Shown in pieces: positions 5,544-11,540 of a DNA stretch of 11,540 bases. Made by a program: the position numbers and the translations under genes. Source of the DNA: an uncultured Solirubrobacteraceae bacterium (lineage in GTDB: Bacteria > Actinomycetota > Thermoleophilia > Solirubrobacterales > Solirubrobacteraceae); the NCBI GenBank assembly GCA_902806215.1, contig CADCVT010000422.1, positions 1-11,540 on the forward strand, given 5' to 3'. How positions within the stretch are numbered: position 1 is the first letter of the stretch; each line of letters begins with the position of its first letter. The notes under the pieces are model-generated. The model was not told the origin of the DNA, did not search any database, and saw nothing but the letters and a program-made list of their open reading frames with translations.

Positions 5544-8105
5544 ATGCGCCGTTTCCTGGCTCTTCTCGCGATCGTCGCCGCCGCGCTCGTCCCCGCGGCA
5601 GCGGCGCACGAGCTCGATCATCCGGCGCCGCCGGCGCAGAGCGGGAGCGCCCCGCAGCAGACCGCCGCGGCCGGTCCCGCCACGGCGAAGTGGGACTTCG
5701 TCGGGAGCATCGCCACCGGCAACCCGCACACCGACATCGACTTCTTCACGCGCGGGCAGAACACGTTCGCGTCGGTCGGCACGCTCGCGGTGGGTCCCAA
5801 CGGCGGCGGCCAGTCGATCGTGCAGCTCACCGAGGGCAACGAGGTCAAGCCGAAGTACGTCGGCATGGCGCCGACCGCGTTCTGTCCCAGCAGCCCGGGC
5901 TCGGCCACCGCGCTCCAGCACGACGTCGAGGCGACGCCCAAGGGCGGGATCGGCGTGCTGAACACGTTCAACCCGTTCGCCGACCGCCGCGAGGGGCAGA
6001 TCATCGTCGACGCGACCGACGGGCCCGGTCGCTGCCACGACCAGGGCACGCTCGGCCTCGCGAGCGCCCCGCAGGGCGGCCTCGAGATCATCGACGTCAC
6101 CGACCCCGCGAAGCCGATGACCATCGGCATGACGAGCCACATCGGCCAGGCGCACACGGTCAACATCGACCCCAAGCGCCCGCACATCGCGTACGCGGTG
6201 ACGTCGGACACCGTGACCGTCACCGACGGCAAGCGCCAGAACGAGGTCACCGGCTCTGCCGACCAGAACGACCTCGACGGCTTCGAGGTCGTCGACCTGC
6301 GCTCGTGCATGAACTTCGCTCCGGGGACGTCGATCGCCGACAAGCGCTCGCGCTGCCGGCCGTCGGTCTTCCGCTACCGCTGGGGCTCGCGCGAGATCGC
6401 CGACGGCCACACCGACAAGCAGTTCGTGTTCGGCTGCCACGAGCTCGAGATCTATCCCGACGACCGGCTCGTCTGCGGCGCCGGCCCGGCGCTGATGCTG
6501 TTCGACATGGCGGGCGCGTTCGACGACCGCGGCACGCCGAACGACTTCACCGACGACACGCCGCGCGGGAGGCCGCTGCCGTGCTCGACCCGCGACTCGT
6601 CGAGCGCGGGACCGCTGAAGATCATGCCGCCGCACCAGGTCGTCGACTGCGTGCTCGGCGGCGCGAACCGGACCACGCCGCTCACGGTCCCCGGCTGGCT
6701 CGACATCGGCGCGCCGTCGCTCGAGGGCGTCCGTCACCTCGGCAGCGTGCACCACGAGGGCTGGCACCCGGGCACGAGCACCGACCCGGTCCACGTATAC
6801 CCGTCGTCGGAGGACCTCGCGTTCAACCACGAGGCCGAGCTCAGCCACTCCGGCAACCTGCTCATCGCCACCGACGAGCGGGGCGGCGGCGTGACCCCGC
6901 CCGGCGCCTCGTGCACGCAGAACGACGCCAACCCGATGGGCAACGGCGGCATCCACTTCTTCCGCGCCGACCGGCTGCGGACGAACGGCCCGCCCGCGAC
7001 CGCCGAGGAGGCGTGGCAGGCCTACGCGCGCACGCCCGACGGCAAGAAGGCGATCTACCGCGCGCCGGTCCGCACCGGCGCGCAGGCGACGGTGTGCACC
7101 TCGCACGTCTTCCAGCAGATCCCGGGCCAGAACCGGATCTTCATGGCCTGGTACTCGCAGGGGACCCAGGTCATCGACTTCACCGAGAACGCGGACGGCA
7201 CCGTCACGTTCAAGGAGGCCGGCTACTTCATCCCGGCCGACACGAACGCCTGGGTGTCGCACATCTTCAAGGCTCAGCAGAACCCCGACGGCACGTTCAC
7301 GTACTGGGGCGCGACGGGGGACTTCAACCTCGGCGAGCGCGGCCGCAACGCGATCGACGTCTACCGCGTGACGCTCCCGGCGCCGCCGCTGCCGGCCAAC
7401 GGCCCTGGCGTGATCGGGCGCAGGACGGCCCCGAACGCGCGCGGCGTCGAGGAGGCGGTCGGGCCGCGCAGCGGCGCGCCGTCGTGCGTCCCGACGAGTG
7501 TGCTCGGGTCGAGCACCGCGCGGCCGCGGTCGCGCGGCCGGTCGCTCCTCGTCGCGCTGCGCTCGCCGGCGCGGGCGAAGGTCGAGCTGTTCCGGCAGTC
7601 CGCCGGCCGCACGATCACCGGAGAGCGGCGGGTGGCGCGCTACGCGAACCGCCGCGGCGGCTTCACGATCGGCCGGCGGTTCGGCGACGGGTTCTATGTC
7701 GTGCGCATCACCGCGCCGCTGCCGACGGGCAGCGAGGAGGTGCGCCGGATCGCGCTGCGGCGCAGCGGCGGGCGATGGCTGCGCGCGCCCGCGTACGAGC
7801 GGCGCGAGACCTGCGGCCTGGTGCGCACGTTCAAGCTCGAGCGGCCGGTGTTCGGCGGCCGGACGAACCGCGCGCTGAACATCGCGTTCCGGCTCGAGTC
7901 CGAGGCGCAGGTCTCGGCGGTCGTCCGCGACGCGCGCGGGCGGGTCCGCGGTCGCTTCGCCGAGAAGACGTTCCGCGGCGGCATCACGCACCGGCTGCGC
8001 CAGACGGTCAAGAGCTCCCTGCCCCGCGGGCGCTACACGATCACGCTGACCGCGCGGAGCGAGGGCAGGAGGGTGACCGCGGTGGTCAACGGCCAGCGCG
8101 TCTGA
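5544..8105 (+). CDS. Large secreted LVIVD-repeat / beta-propeller-like protein with C-terminal beta domains
   Basis: 853-residue exported protein. Sec signal peptide MRRFLALLAIVAAALVPAAAA, then HELDHP and a proline/alanine/glutamine linker to about 48. Residues 49-610 look like an LVIVD-type propeller: WDFVGSIATGNPHTDIDFF opens it, GGLEIIDVTDPAKP (about 178-191) and GTQVIDFTENADG (about 540-552) are LVIVD-like strand-turn motifs, and it closes with ERGRNAIDVYRVTLP. A histidine- and acid-rich stretch stands out (HHEGWH at 403-408, NHEAELSH at 428-435), as do many cysteines (e.g. in AFCP, GRCHD, FGCHE, LVCGAG, ASCTQ, TVCTSH) that may pair outside the cell. From about 650 to the end come two arginine-rich, beta-strand-rich segments that look like Ig-like/FN3-like modules (FYVVRITAPL; GRYTITLTA) with no anchor after them. 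No catalytic motif is recognised; binding, scaffold or an unknown enzyme are all open. First gene of a probable plus-strand unit; the next starts 48 bp later. Confidence 0.78.
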   Translation: MRRFLALLAIVAAALVPAAAAHELDHPAPPAQSGSAPQQTAAAGPATAKWDFVGSIATGNPHTDIDFFTRGQNTFASVGTLAVGPNGGGQSIVQLTEGNEVKPKYVGMAPTAFCPSSPGSATALQHDVEATPKGGIGVLNTFNPFADRREGQIIVDATDGPGRCHDQGTLGLASAPQGGLEIIDVTDPAKPMTIGMTSHIGQAHTVNIDPKRPHIAYAVTSDTVTVTDGKRQNEVTGSADQNDLDGFEVVDLRSCMNFAPGTSIADKRSRCRPSVFRYRWGSREIADGHTDKQFVFGCHELEIYPDDRLVCGAGPALMLFDMAGAFDDRGTPNDFTDDTPRGRPLPCSTRDSSSAGPLKIMPPHQVVDCVLGGANRTTPLTVPGWLDIGAPSLEGVRHLGSVHHEGWHPGTSTDPVHVYPSSEDLAFNHEAELSHSGNLLIATDERGGGVTPPGASCTQNDANPMGNGGIHFFRADRLRTNGPPATAEEAWQAYARTPDGKKAIYRAPVRTGAQATVCTSHVFQQIPGQNRIFMAWYSQGTQVIDFTENADGTVTFKEAGYFIPADTNAWVSHIFKAQQNPDGTFTYWGATGDFNLGERGRNAIDVYRVTLPAPPLPANGPGVIGRRTAPNARGVEEAVGPRSGAPSCVPTSVLGSSTARPRSRGRSLLVALRSPARAKVELFRQSAGRTITGERRVARYANRRGGFTIGRRFGDGFYVVRITAPLPTGSEEVRRIALRRSGGRWLRAPAYERRETCGLVRTFKLERPVFGGRTNRALNIAFRLESEAQVSAVVRDARGRVRGRFAEKTFRGGITHRLRQTVKSSLPRGRYTITLTARSEGRRVTAVVNGQRV

Positions 8106-8138
8106 CCGGGGGCGGCACGGTCACGGCGCGTCGCGTGG

Positions 8139-8144
8139 CAAGCT
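8139..8144 (+). promoter_or_regulatory. Weak -10-like hexamer before the 122-aa gene
   Basis: CAAGCT lies 9 nt before the ATG at 8154 and matches TAnnnT at two of three key positions. No Shine-Dalgarno is seen. The rest of the 48-bp gap holds a weak inverted repeat GACCG/CGGTC near the LVIVD stop. The gene could have its own leaderless promoter or be read through from upstream. Confidence 0.2.
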
Positions 8145-8153
8145 GACGCGCCC

Positions 8154-8522
8154 ATGACCGATCGCCGTGACCTCCTGCGCCTCGTCGGCTTCCTCGCCGC
8201 GCTGCTCGTCGTGACCGGTGCGATCGTCCTCGCGACGTCGGGCGGCTCGAAGGGCGACGACGGCCCGCGCGCCGCCGGGGGCGCGCAGACGCTGGACGGC
8301 ATCGTCATGGAGGTCGACGCGGTCAAGCTCGTCCTGCGCCCGGCGACCGGCGGGGAGAACGTGACGTTCGAGATCCGCGCCGTCGACCAGCCGAACTTCG
8401 ACGTGTTCCACCTCCAGCAGCACGCGGCCGACGGCCTGAACACGCGCGTCACCTACCTGCAGGACGGCACGCGCCGCTACGCGCTGCGCGCGGACGACGC
8501 ACCCGAGCCCAACGTCCCGTAG
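8154..8522 (+). CDS. Small membrane-anchored protein with short beta-rich domain, function unknown
   Basis: 122 residues. Basic N-terminus MTDRRDLLR, one hydrophobic segment at about 8-28 (LLRLVGFLAALLVVTGAIVLA) with no clear cleavage site, then a flexible glycine/charged linker (29-44) and a compact domain at about 45-114. Positive charges before the helix suggest the domain faces outward. The domain alternates strands as in small OB-fold proteins: TLDGIVMEVDAVKLVLRP, NVTFEIRAV, a helical stretch with histidines (FDVFHLQQHAADGL), then TRVTYLQDGTRRYALRA. This pattern resembles DUF5666-like modules, but I do not claim membership. The stop TAG at 8520-8522 shares its G with the GTG start of the next glycosyltransferase, so translation of the two is probably coupled. 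It may help an envelope-glycan step, inferred only from position. No Shine-Dalgarno. Confidence 0.8.
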   Translation: MTDRRDLLRLVGFLAALLVVTGAIVLATSGGSKGDDGPRAAGGAQTLDGIVMEVDAVKLVLRPATGGENVTFEIRAVDQPNFDVFHLQQHAADGLNTRVTYLQDGTRRYALRADDAPEPNVP

Positions 8523-9568
8523 TGCCGAGTGACGATTCGATCGCCGTCCTGCTCCTGCCGCGGACGCTCGAGCAGTTCATCCTGCGCGAGCAGGCGCAGG
8601 ACCTGCTGCGCGCGCGGGGTGTCGTCGCCGTCGAGCCCGGTCGGACGCCGTACGGCGCGTACGGCCGCATGCCGGAGGCCGCCGCGAACCGGATGGCCCG
8701 TGGCCAGGCACGGCGGATGCGCGCGCGGCTGCCCGGTCGCCCGGCGGTCGTGGTCATGTTCCACCCGCTGCAGTGGCCGCTGGCCCGCGAGCTGCTGCGG
8801 CGGTCCCCCGGAGCCGAGCTCTGGTACGGGCGCTGGGACCGCTACGAGGAGGCGTACGACGCGACGCCGTCGATGCGCGCGCGGCTGCGGGCGCTGCATG
8901 AGGAGGCGGCGAGCGCGGCGTCACTCGTGTTCGTCGCCAGCGGGAAGCTCGCCGAGCTCGAGGAGGAGGCGGGGCGGTCGGCGTCGCTCCTCGGGCTGTC
9001 CGCGGGATCGTTCCCCGCGCCGGCGGTCGATGCGCCGAACGTCGTGGCGATCTCGCTCGGGCACCTCGGGTGGCGGACCGACTGGGCGCTGCTGCGCGCG
9101 GTCGCCGAGCGGCTCGGCGACCGGCTCGTGCTGCTGCTCGTCGGGGCGTGGCACGACGACGAGGTTGGCGGCGACCCGGACTTCGTCGCCTGCCGCGCGG
9201 CGCCGAACCTCGTCTGGCTCGGCTCTCTCTCCGACGAGGAGGCGGCGCGGCTCATCCTCGCCGCCGACGTCGGGATCGTCCCGTTCGAGCAGAGCCCGTT
9301 CAACGACGCCGGCCTGCCGTACCGGATCCTCAAGTACGCGAAGCTCGGCCGCCGCACGGTCTGCCCGCCGATCGCCGGAGCCCGCACGTGGGAGCGAGCG
9401 GTGACGTTCGCCGACGACGCCGACGCGTTCGCCGCCGCGCTCCTCGACCAGGCCGGAGCCCGCTCGACCCCCGACCTCGAGCTCCGCGCCTGGGCCCTCG
9501 AGCAGACCGCCGAGAAGGTCAACGAGCCGCTGTGGGCCCGCCTGCGCGAGCTCGGCATCAGCAGTTGA
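8522..9568 (+). CDS. GT-B fold glycosyltransferase (GT4-like C-terminal domain)
   Basis: 348-residue soluble enzyme that should transfer a sugar from an activated donor to a lipid-linked or surface glycan. N-terminal half (1-170): strand IAVLLLPR, then VVVMFHPLQW (77-86), WYGRWDRYEEAY (101-112) and LVFVASGKLAELE (135-147), the order seen in GT-B N-domains where a 'caller' helix follows ASxxL. C-terminal half: VVAISLGHLGWRTDWALL (174-191), LVLLLVGAW (202-210), NLVWLGSLSDEEAARLILAADVGIVPF (229-255) and the donor-site stretch NDAGLPYRILKYAKLGRRTV (261-280). The usual EX7E glutamates are not obvious, as in several GT4-related clades. The GTG start at 8522 overlaps the preceding stop by one base. 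The 3' end overlaps the convergent GT-C gene by 11 bp. Fold and role class are well supported; donor and acceptor are unknown. Confidence 0.82.
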   Translation: MPSDDSIAVLLLPRTLEQFILREQAQDLLRARGVVAVEPGRTPYGAYGRMPEAAANRMARGQARRMRARLPGRPAVVVMFHPLQWPLARELLRRSPGAELWYGRWDRYEEAYDATPSMRARLRALHEEAASAASLVFVASGKLAELEEEAGRSASLLGLSAGSFPAPAVDAPNVVAISLGHLGWRTDWALLRAVAERLGDRLVLLLVGAWHDDEVGGDPDFVACRAAPNLVWLGSLSDEEAARLILAADVGIVPFEQSPFNDAGLPYRILKYAKLGRRTVCPPIAGARTWERAVTFADDADAFAAALLDQAGARSTPDLELRAWALEQTAEKVNEPLWARLRELGISS

Positions 9569-11006
9569 GGTAGGCCACGAAGCGGCCTCGCTTCGGGCCC
9601 CGCTCGTACCCCGGGTCCGGGGAGTTCGTCGACGGGGACGCTCCGTCGGCGAAGCCGTAGCGGCGCAGGGACTTCTGACCCGTGACGAAGAGCGCGGCGC
9701 CTCGCGGTGGCCGCTCGCCGCGGGGGTAGGCCGAGCGGGCGAGGACCTGGTCCTCGGGCAGGTCGAGGATCCACCGGACGTCCGGGGCGAGCCGGTAGTT
9801 GGGCAGCGAGAGTGGGCGGCAGTCGCGCAGTTCAGCTGCGTGGACGATCGCGTCGAGGTCGCGGTGCGTGCCGTCGATGAACGCGAGCTCGGCGGTCAGG
9901 CGGGTCACGACGTGCGCGCGTGCGGCGACGAACGCCAGACCGGCGACCGCGATGAAGCACGCCCCGTAGGTCCACAGCGTGCGCAGGCGGCCGCGCTCGA
10001 GCGTCGTGAACCCCAGCGCCGCGTAGCCCGCGAACAGGCACAGCGTCACGACCGGCACGGTCAGGTAGCGCGGCAGGATCGAGAGCCCCGCCGCGCCGCT
10101 GCCGACGAACGCGAGCGTTCCCGTCGCGAGCAGCCCGAGCGGCACGACGAGCCGCCGCCAGCCGAGCCGGTACACCGCGAGGGCGAGGCCGGCGAGCGCC
10201 GCCGCCGCGACCGGCAGCCGCAGCGCGTCGGCGACGAACTCGACGAACGCGCCGGGCACCTTCGCGATGCCGCGCTCGCGGCCGAGCTCCTCCGCGAGCT
10301 CGCTCGTCCCGGTCAGCGAACGCAGCGGGTCGCCCGTCACGACGAGGTCGGTCAGCGCCCAGAGCACCGGCGCGATCGCGGACGCGAGCAGCAGCGGCAC
10401 GCTTCGGCGCCACAGCGCGAACAGCCCCGCGAGCACCCACGCCTCGGGCCGCAGCAGCCCGGCGAGCACGAGCAGCGCCATGACCGCCGCTTCGCGGCGG
10501 ACGGTCATCGGGGGGACGAGCCAGCGGGCAGGGCCCCAGGCGCGCCGCTCGGGTCCGTCGCCCTCTCCCTCCACGACACGCACCGCGGCCCAGAAGACCA
10601 GCGCGAGGAACGGGACGTCGACGTAGCCGCGCGCGGCGAGCAGCAGCAGCGAGAAGCTCGAGCCCGCGAAGAACGCTCCTCCGAGGGCGGGCCACAGCCC
10701 GAAGATCCGGCGGCCGAGACGGAAGACCGCCCAGACGAGCAGCACGAGCGACAGGACCGAGATGAGGACGATCGCGCGGTCGGCCCACCCGCCGACCACG
10801 ACGCCGAGGATCGCCGCGACGACGAGCTCCAGCGGATGCTGCGTCGGTGCCTTGTACGCCTCGAATCCCGGCAGCTCGCCGTCGAGCATCTCCCGGCCCC
10901 AGACCAGGTGGTAGTACGCGTCGTAGTTGGGATACGTCGGCGCGACGAGGAAGAGCACGATCGCGGCGAGCGCGAGCAGCGCGACTCCCCCGCGCTCCCA
11001 CGTCAC
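9558..11006 (-). CDS. GT-C type integral membrane glycosyltransferase (GT39/ArnT/PMT-like)
   Basis: 482-residue membrane protein with roughly ten hydrophobic segments and a soluble tail. Such enzymes use polyprenyl-phosphate sugars as donors and act on the outer face of the membrane. The first helix (ALLALAAIVLFLVAP) is followed by the first external loop YPNYDAYYHLVWGREML (25-41), where D29 is in the place of the GT-C catalytic aspartate, then GFEAYKAPTQHPLE (47-60). More helices follow up to about residue 360 (CFIAVAGLAFVAARAH), then a soluble domain of about 120 residues containing LAPDVRWILDLPEDQVLARSAYP-like sequence and ending GRFVAYLNC. GTG at 11006 is the start: it lies just before the first helix, has GAGG 4 nt upstream, and forms a GTGA overlap with the stop of the gene before it. 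The open frame goes on upstream to 11501 but there it is only the shadow of the ligase gene. Confidence 0.83.
   Translation of the reverse strand: MTWERGGVALLALAAIVLFLVAPTYPNYDAYYHLVWGREMLDGELPGFEAYKAPTQHPLELVVAAILGVVVGGWADRAIVLISVLSLVLLVWAVFRLGRRIFGLWPALGGAFFAGSSFSLLLLAARGYVDVPFLALVFWAAVRVVEGEGDGPERRAWGPARWLVPPMTVRREAAVMALLVLAGLLRPEAWVLAGLFALWRRSVPLLLASAIAPVLWALTDLVVTGDPLRSLTGTSELAEELGRERGIAKVPGAFVEFVADALRLPVAAAALAGLALAVYRLGWRRLVVPLGLLATGTLAFVGSGAAGLSILPRYLTVPVVTLCLFAGYAALGFTTLERGRLRTLWTYGACFIAVAGLAFVAARAHVVTRLTAELAFIDGTHRDLDAIVHAAELRDCRPLSLPNYRLAPDVRWILDLPEDQVLARSAYPRGERPPRGAALFVTGQKSLRRYGFADGASPSTNSPDPGYERGPKRGRFVAYLNC
9578..9622. terminator. Possible hairpins just past the convergent 3' ends
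   Basis: CGAAGC-ggcctc-GCTTCG (9578-9595) and CCCCG-ggtc-CGGGG (9609-9622) both lie inside the C-terminal codons of the GT-C gene, 9 and 40 bp after the stop of the plus-strand GT-B gene. They could end the plus-strand transcript, as no non-coding space exists there. GC-rich coding DNA often makes such stems, so support is weak. Confidence 0.22.
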
Positions 11007-11540
11007 GGATCCTCGCCGGCCAGGGCCGCGCCGGCGCCGAGCAGCGTCCACGTCAGGGGATCTTCCAGGAACGCCGCGTACATGAGCGAATGCGCGACGA
11101 TCGCGACGAACGCCGCCGCGATTCCGGCCCGCGCCGGCGACAGCCCGGCCCGCCGCAGCAGCAGCGCGAGCGCGAACGCCAGCAGCGCCAGGTAGACGGC
11201 CAGGCCGACCAGGCCCTGCTCGGCGCCGACGGTCACCGGGATCGTGTGCGACGCGGCCGTCGCGCGCTGGTCCGAGGCCTTCTCCTGCCGCCGGTACTCG
11301 CGCCGGAACGTCCCCGAGCCGAAGCCCTGCACGGGCCGCTCGGCGGCCAGCTCGACGCCGCCCTTGACGAGCCGGAAGCGCCCGCTCGTGGTGTCGTTCG
11401 CGTCGCGGTCGAACCCGAGCTGCGACGGCGCCGCGAGCACGACGAGGACCGCGACCAGAGCCGCCGCTCCGACGGCGTAGAGCACCGGCCGCGCACGCCA
11501 CCGCAGCGCGGCGAGGACCGCGAGCGCGACGAGCAGCGAG
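11003..11540 (-). CDS. O-antigen ligase/polymerase-like membrane protein (C-terminal part only)
   Basis: The open frame enters from beyond the window end; 178 codons plus the stop are visible. The visible part begins with helix SLLVALAVLAAL, a basic loop RWRARP and helix VLYAVGAAALVAVLVVLAA, then the large external loop (QLGFDRDANDTTSGRFRLVKGG..RPVQGFGSGTFRREYRRQ), then SHTIPVTVGAEQGLVGLAVY, which matches the Wzy_C/WaaL pattern of a histidine before 'E-x-GLxGL', followed by two to three closing helices. GSGTFRREY with the later histidine is the typical catalytic loop of O-antigen ligases and polymerases. The protein should join or polymerise lipid-linked glycans on the outer face of the membrane. 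A GTG at 11485 is inside the gene and is not its start. The stop TGA (11005-11003) overlaps the GT-C start in a GTGA, so the two are probably translated together. Confidence 0.85.
   Translation of the reverse strand, partial: SLLVALAVLAALRWRARPVLYAVGAAALVAVLVVLAAPSQLGFDRDANDTTSGRFRLVKGGVELAAERPVQGFGSGTFRREYRRQEKASDQRATAASHTIPVTVGAEQGLVGLAVYLALLAFALALLLRRAGLSPARAGIAAAFVAIVAHSLMYAAFLEDPLTWTLLGAGAALAGEDP

Noticed and set aside
5309..5545. 78-codon minus-strand frame with MRRFGPYAH as an alternative start for the flippase
   Set aside because: It is in a different frame from the flippase and shows no homology; joining it would need a frameshift for which there is no sign.
5505..7991. 828-codon minus-strand open frame opposite the LVIVD gene
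   Set aside because: Long only because GC-rich DNA has few stops; no signal peptide, domain or ribosome-binding site, and composition is that of a shadow frame.
11007..11501. Upstream extension of the GT-C gene to an ATG at 11501
   Set aside because: The extra 165 codons are Arg/Gly/Ala-rich and overlap the ligase gene completely; the first true transmembrane helix begins right after the GTG at 11006.

Overview
The window is very GC-rich (roughly 70% or more by eye), uses GTG starts often, and has tightly packed genes, Sec and Tat exported proteins and an envelope-glycan gene set. This fits a high-GC actinobacterium. The style of the proteins (LVIVD-type exported protein, GT2 with an 'LNEDSEL' motif, arginine- and alanine-rich linkers) makes me favour the Thermoleophilia/Solirubrobacterales, but this is an inference and no rRNA or marker gene is present to prove it. 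No tRNA, rRNA, CRISPR array, transposase or integrase was seen.

Layout. (1) 1-1249, minus: a Tat-exported PhoD-type alkaline phosphatase, cut at its C-terminus by the window edge. (2) 1341-2288, plus: a GT2 (rhamnosyltransferase-like) glycosyltransferase, divergent from phoD across 91 bp. (3) 2340-2582, plus: an 80-aa secreted protein made of two copies of a two-cysteine motif, with a Shine-Dalgarno site that lies inside a perfect inverted repeat. (4) 2581-2676: three strong hairpins between convergent genes. (5) 2702-5456, minus: a probable two-gene unit, a Wzx-type flippase followed 13 nt later by a secreted S8 subtilisin-like protease with three 24-bp repeats at its signal-peptide cleavage region. 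(6) 5457-5543: a compact divergent promoter region. (7) 5544-9568, plus: a very large secreted LVIVD/propeller-like protein, a small membrane-anchored protein of unknown function, and a GT-B glycosyltransferase whose start overlaps the stop of the gene before it. (8) 9558-11540, minus: an O-antigen ligase/polymerase-like membrane protein (N-terminus outside the window) that overlaps by 4 bp a GT-C type membrane glycosyltransferase.

Taken together, five genes (GT2, flippase, GT-B, GT-C, Wzy/WaaL-like) look like parts of a Wzx/Wzy-type surface polysaccharide pathway: cytoplasmic transfer of sugars to a lipid carrier, flipping, and extracytoplasmic modification and polymerisation or ligation. 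They are interleaved with four exported proteins (phosphatase, repeat protein, protease, LVIVD protein) that act outside the membrane. I find no single clearly new system. The most interesting items are the small duplicated two-cysteine secreted protein with its self-complementary ribosome-binding site, the protease signal peptide with triplicated AXA sites, and a contrast between genes with a strong Shine-Dalgarno (all Sec-secreted) and genes that look leaderless.
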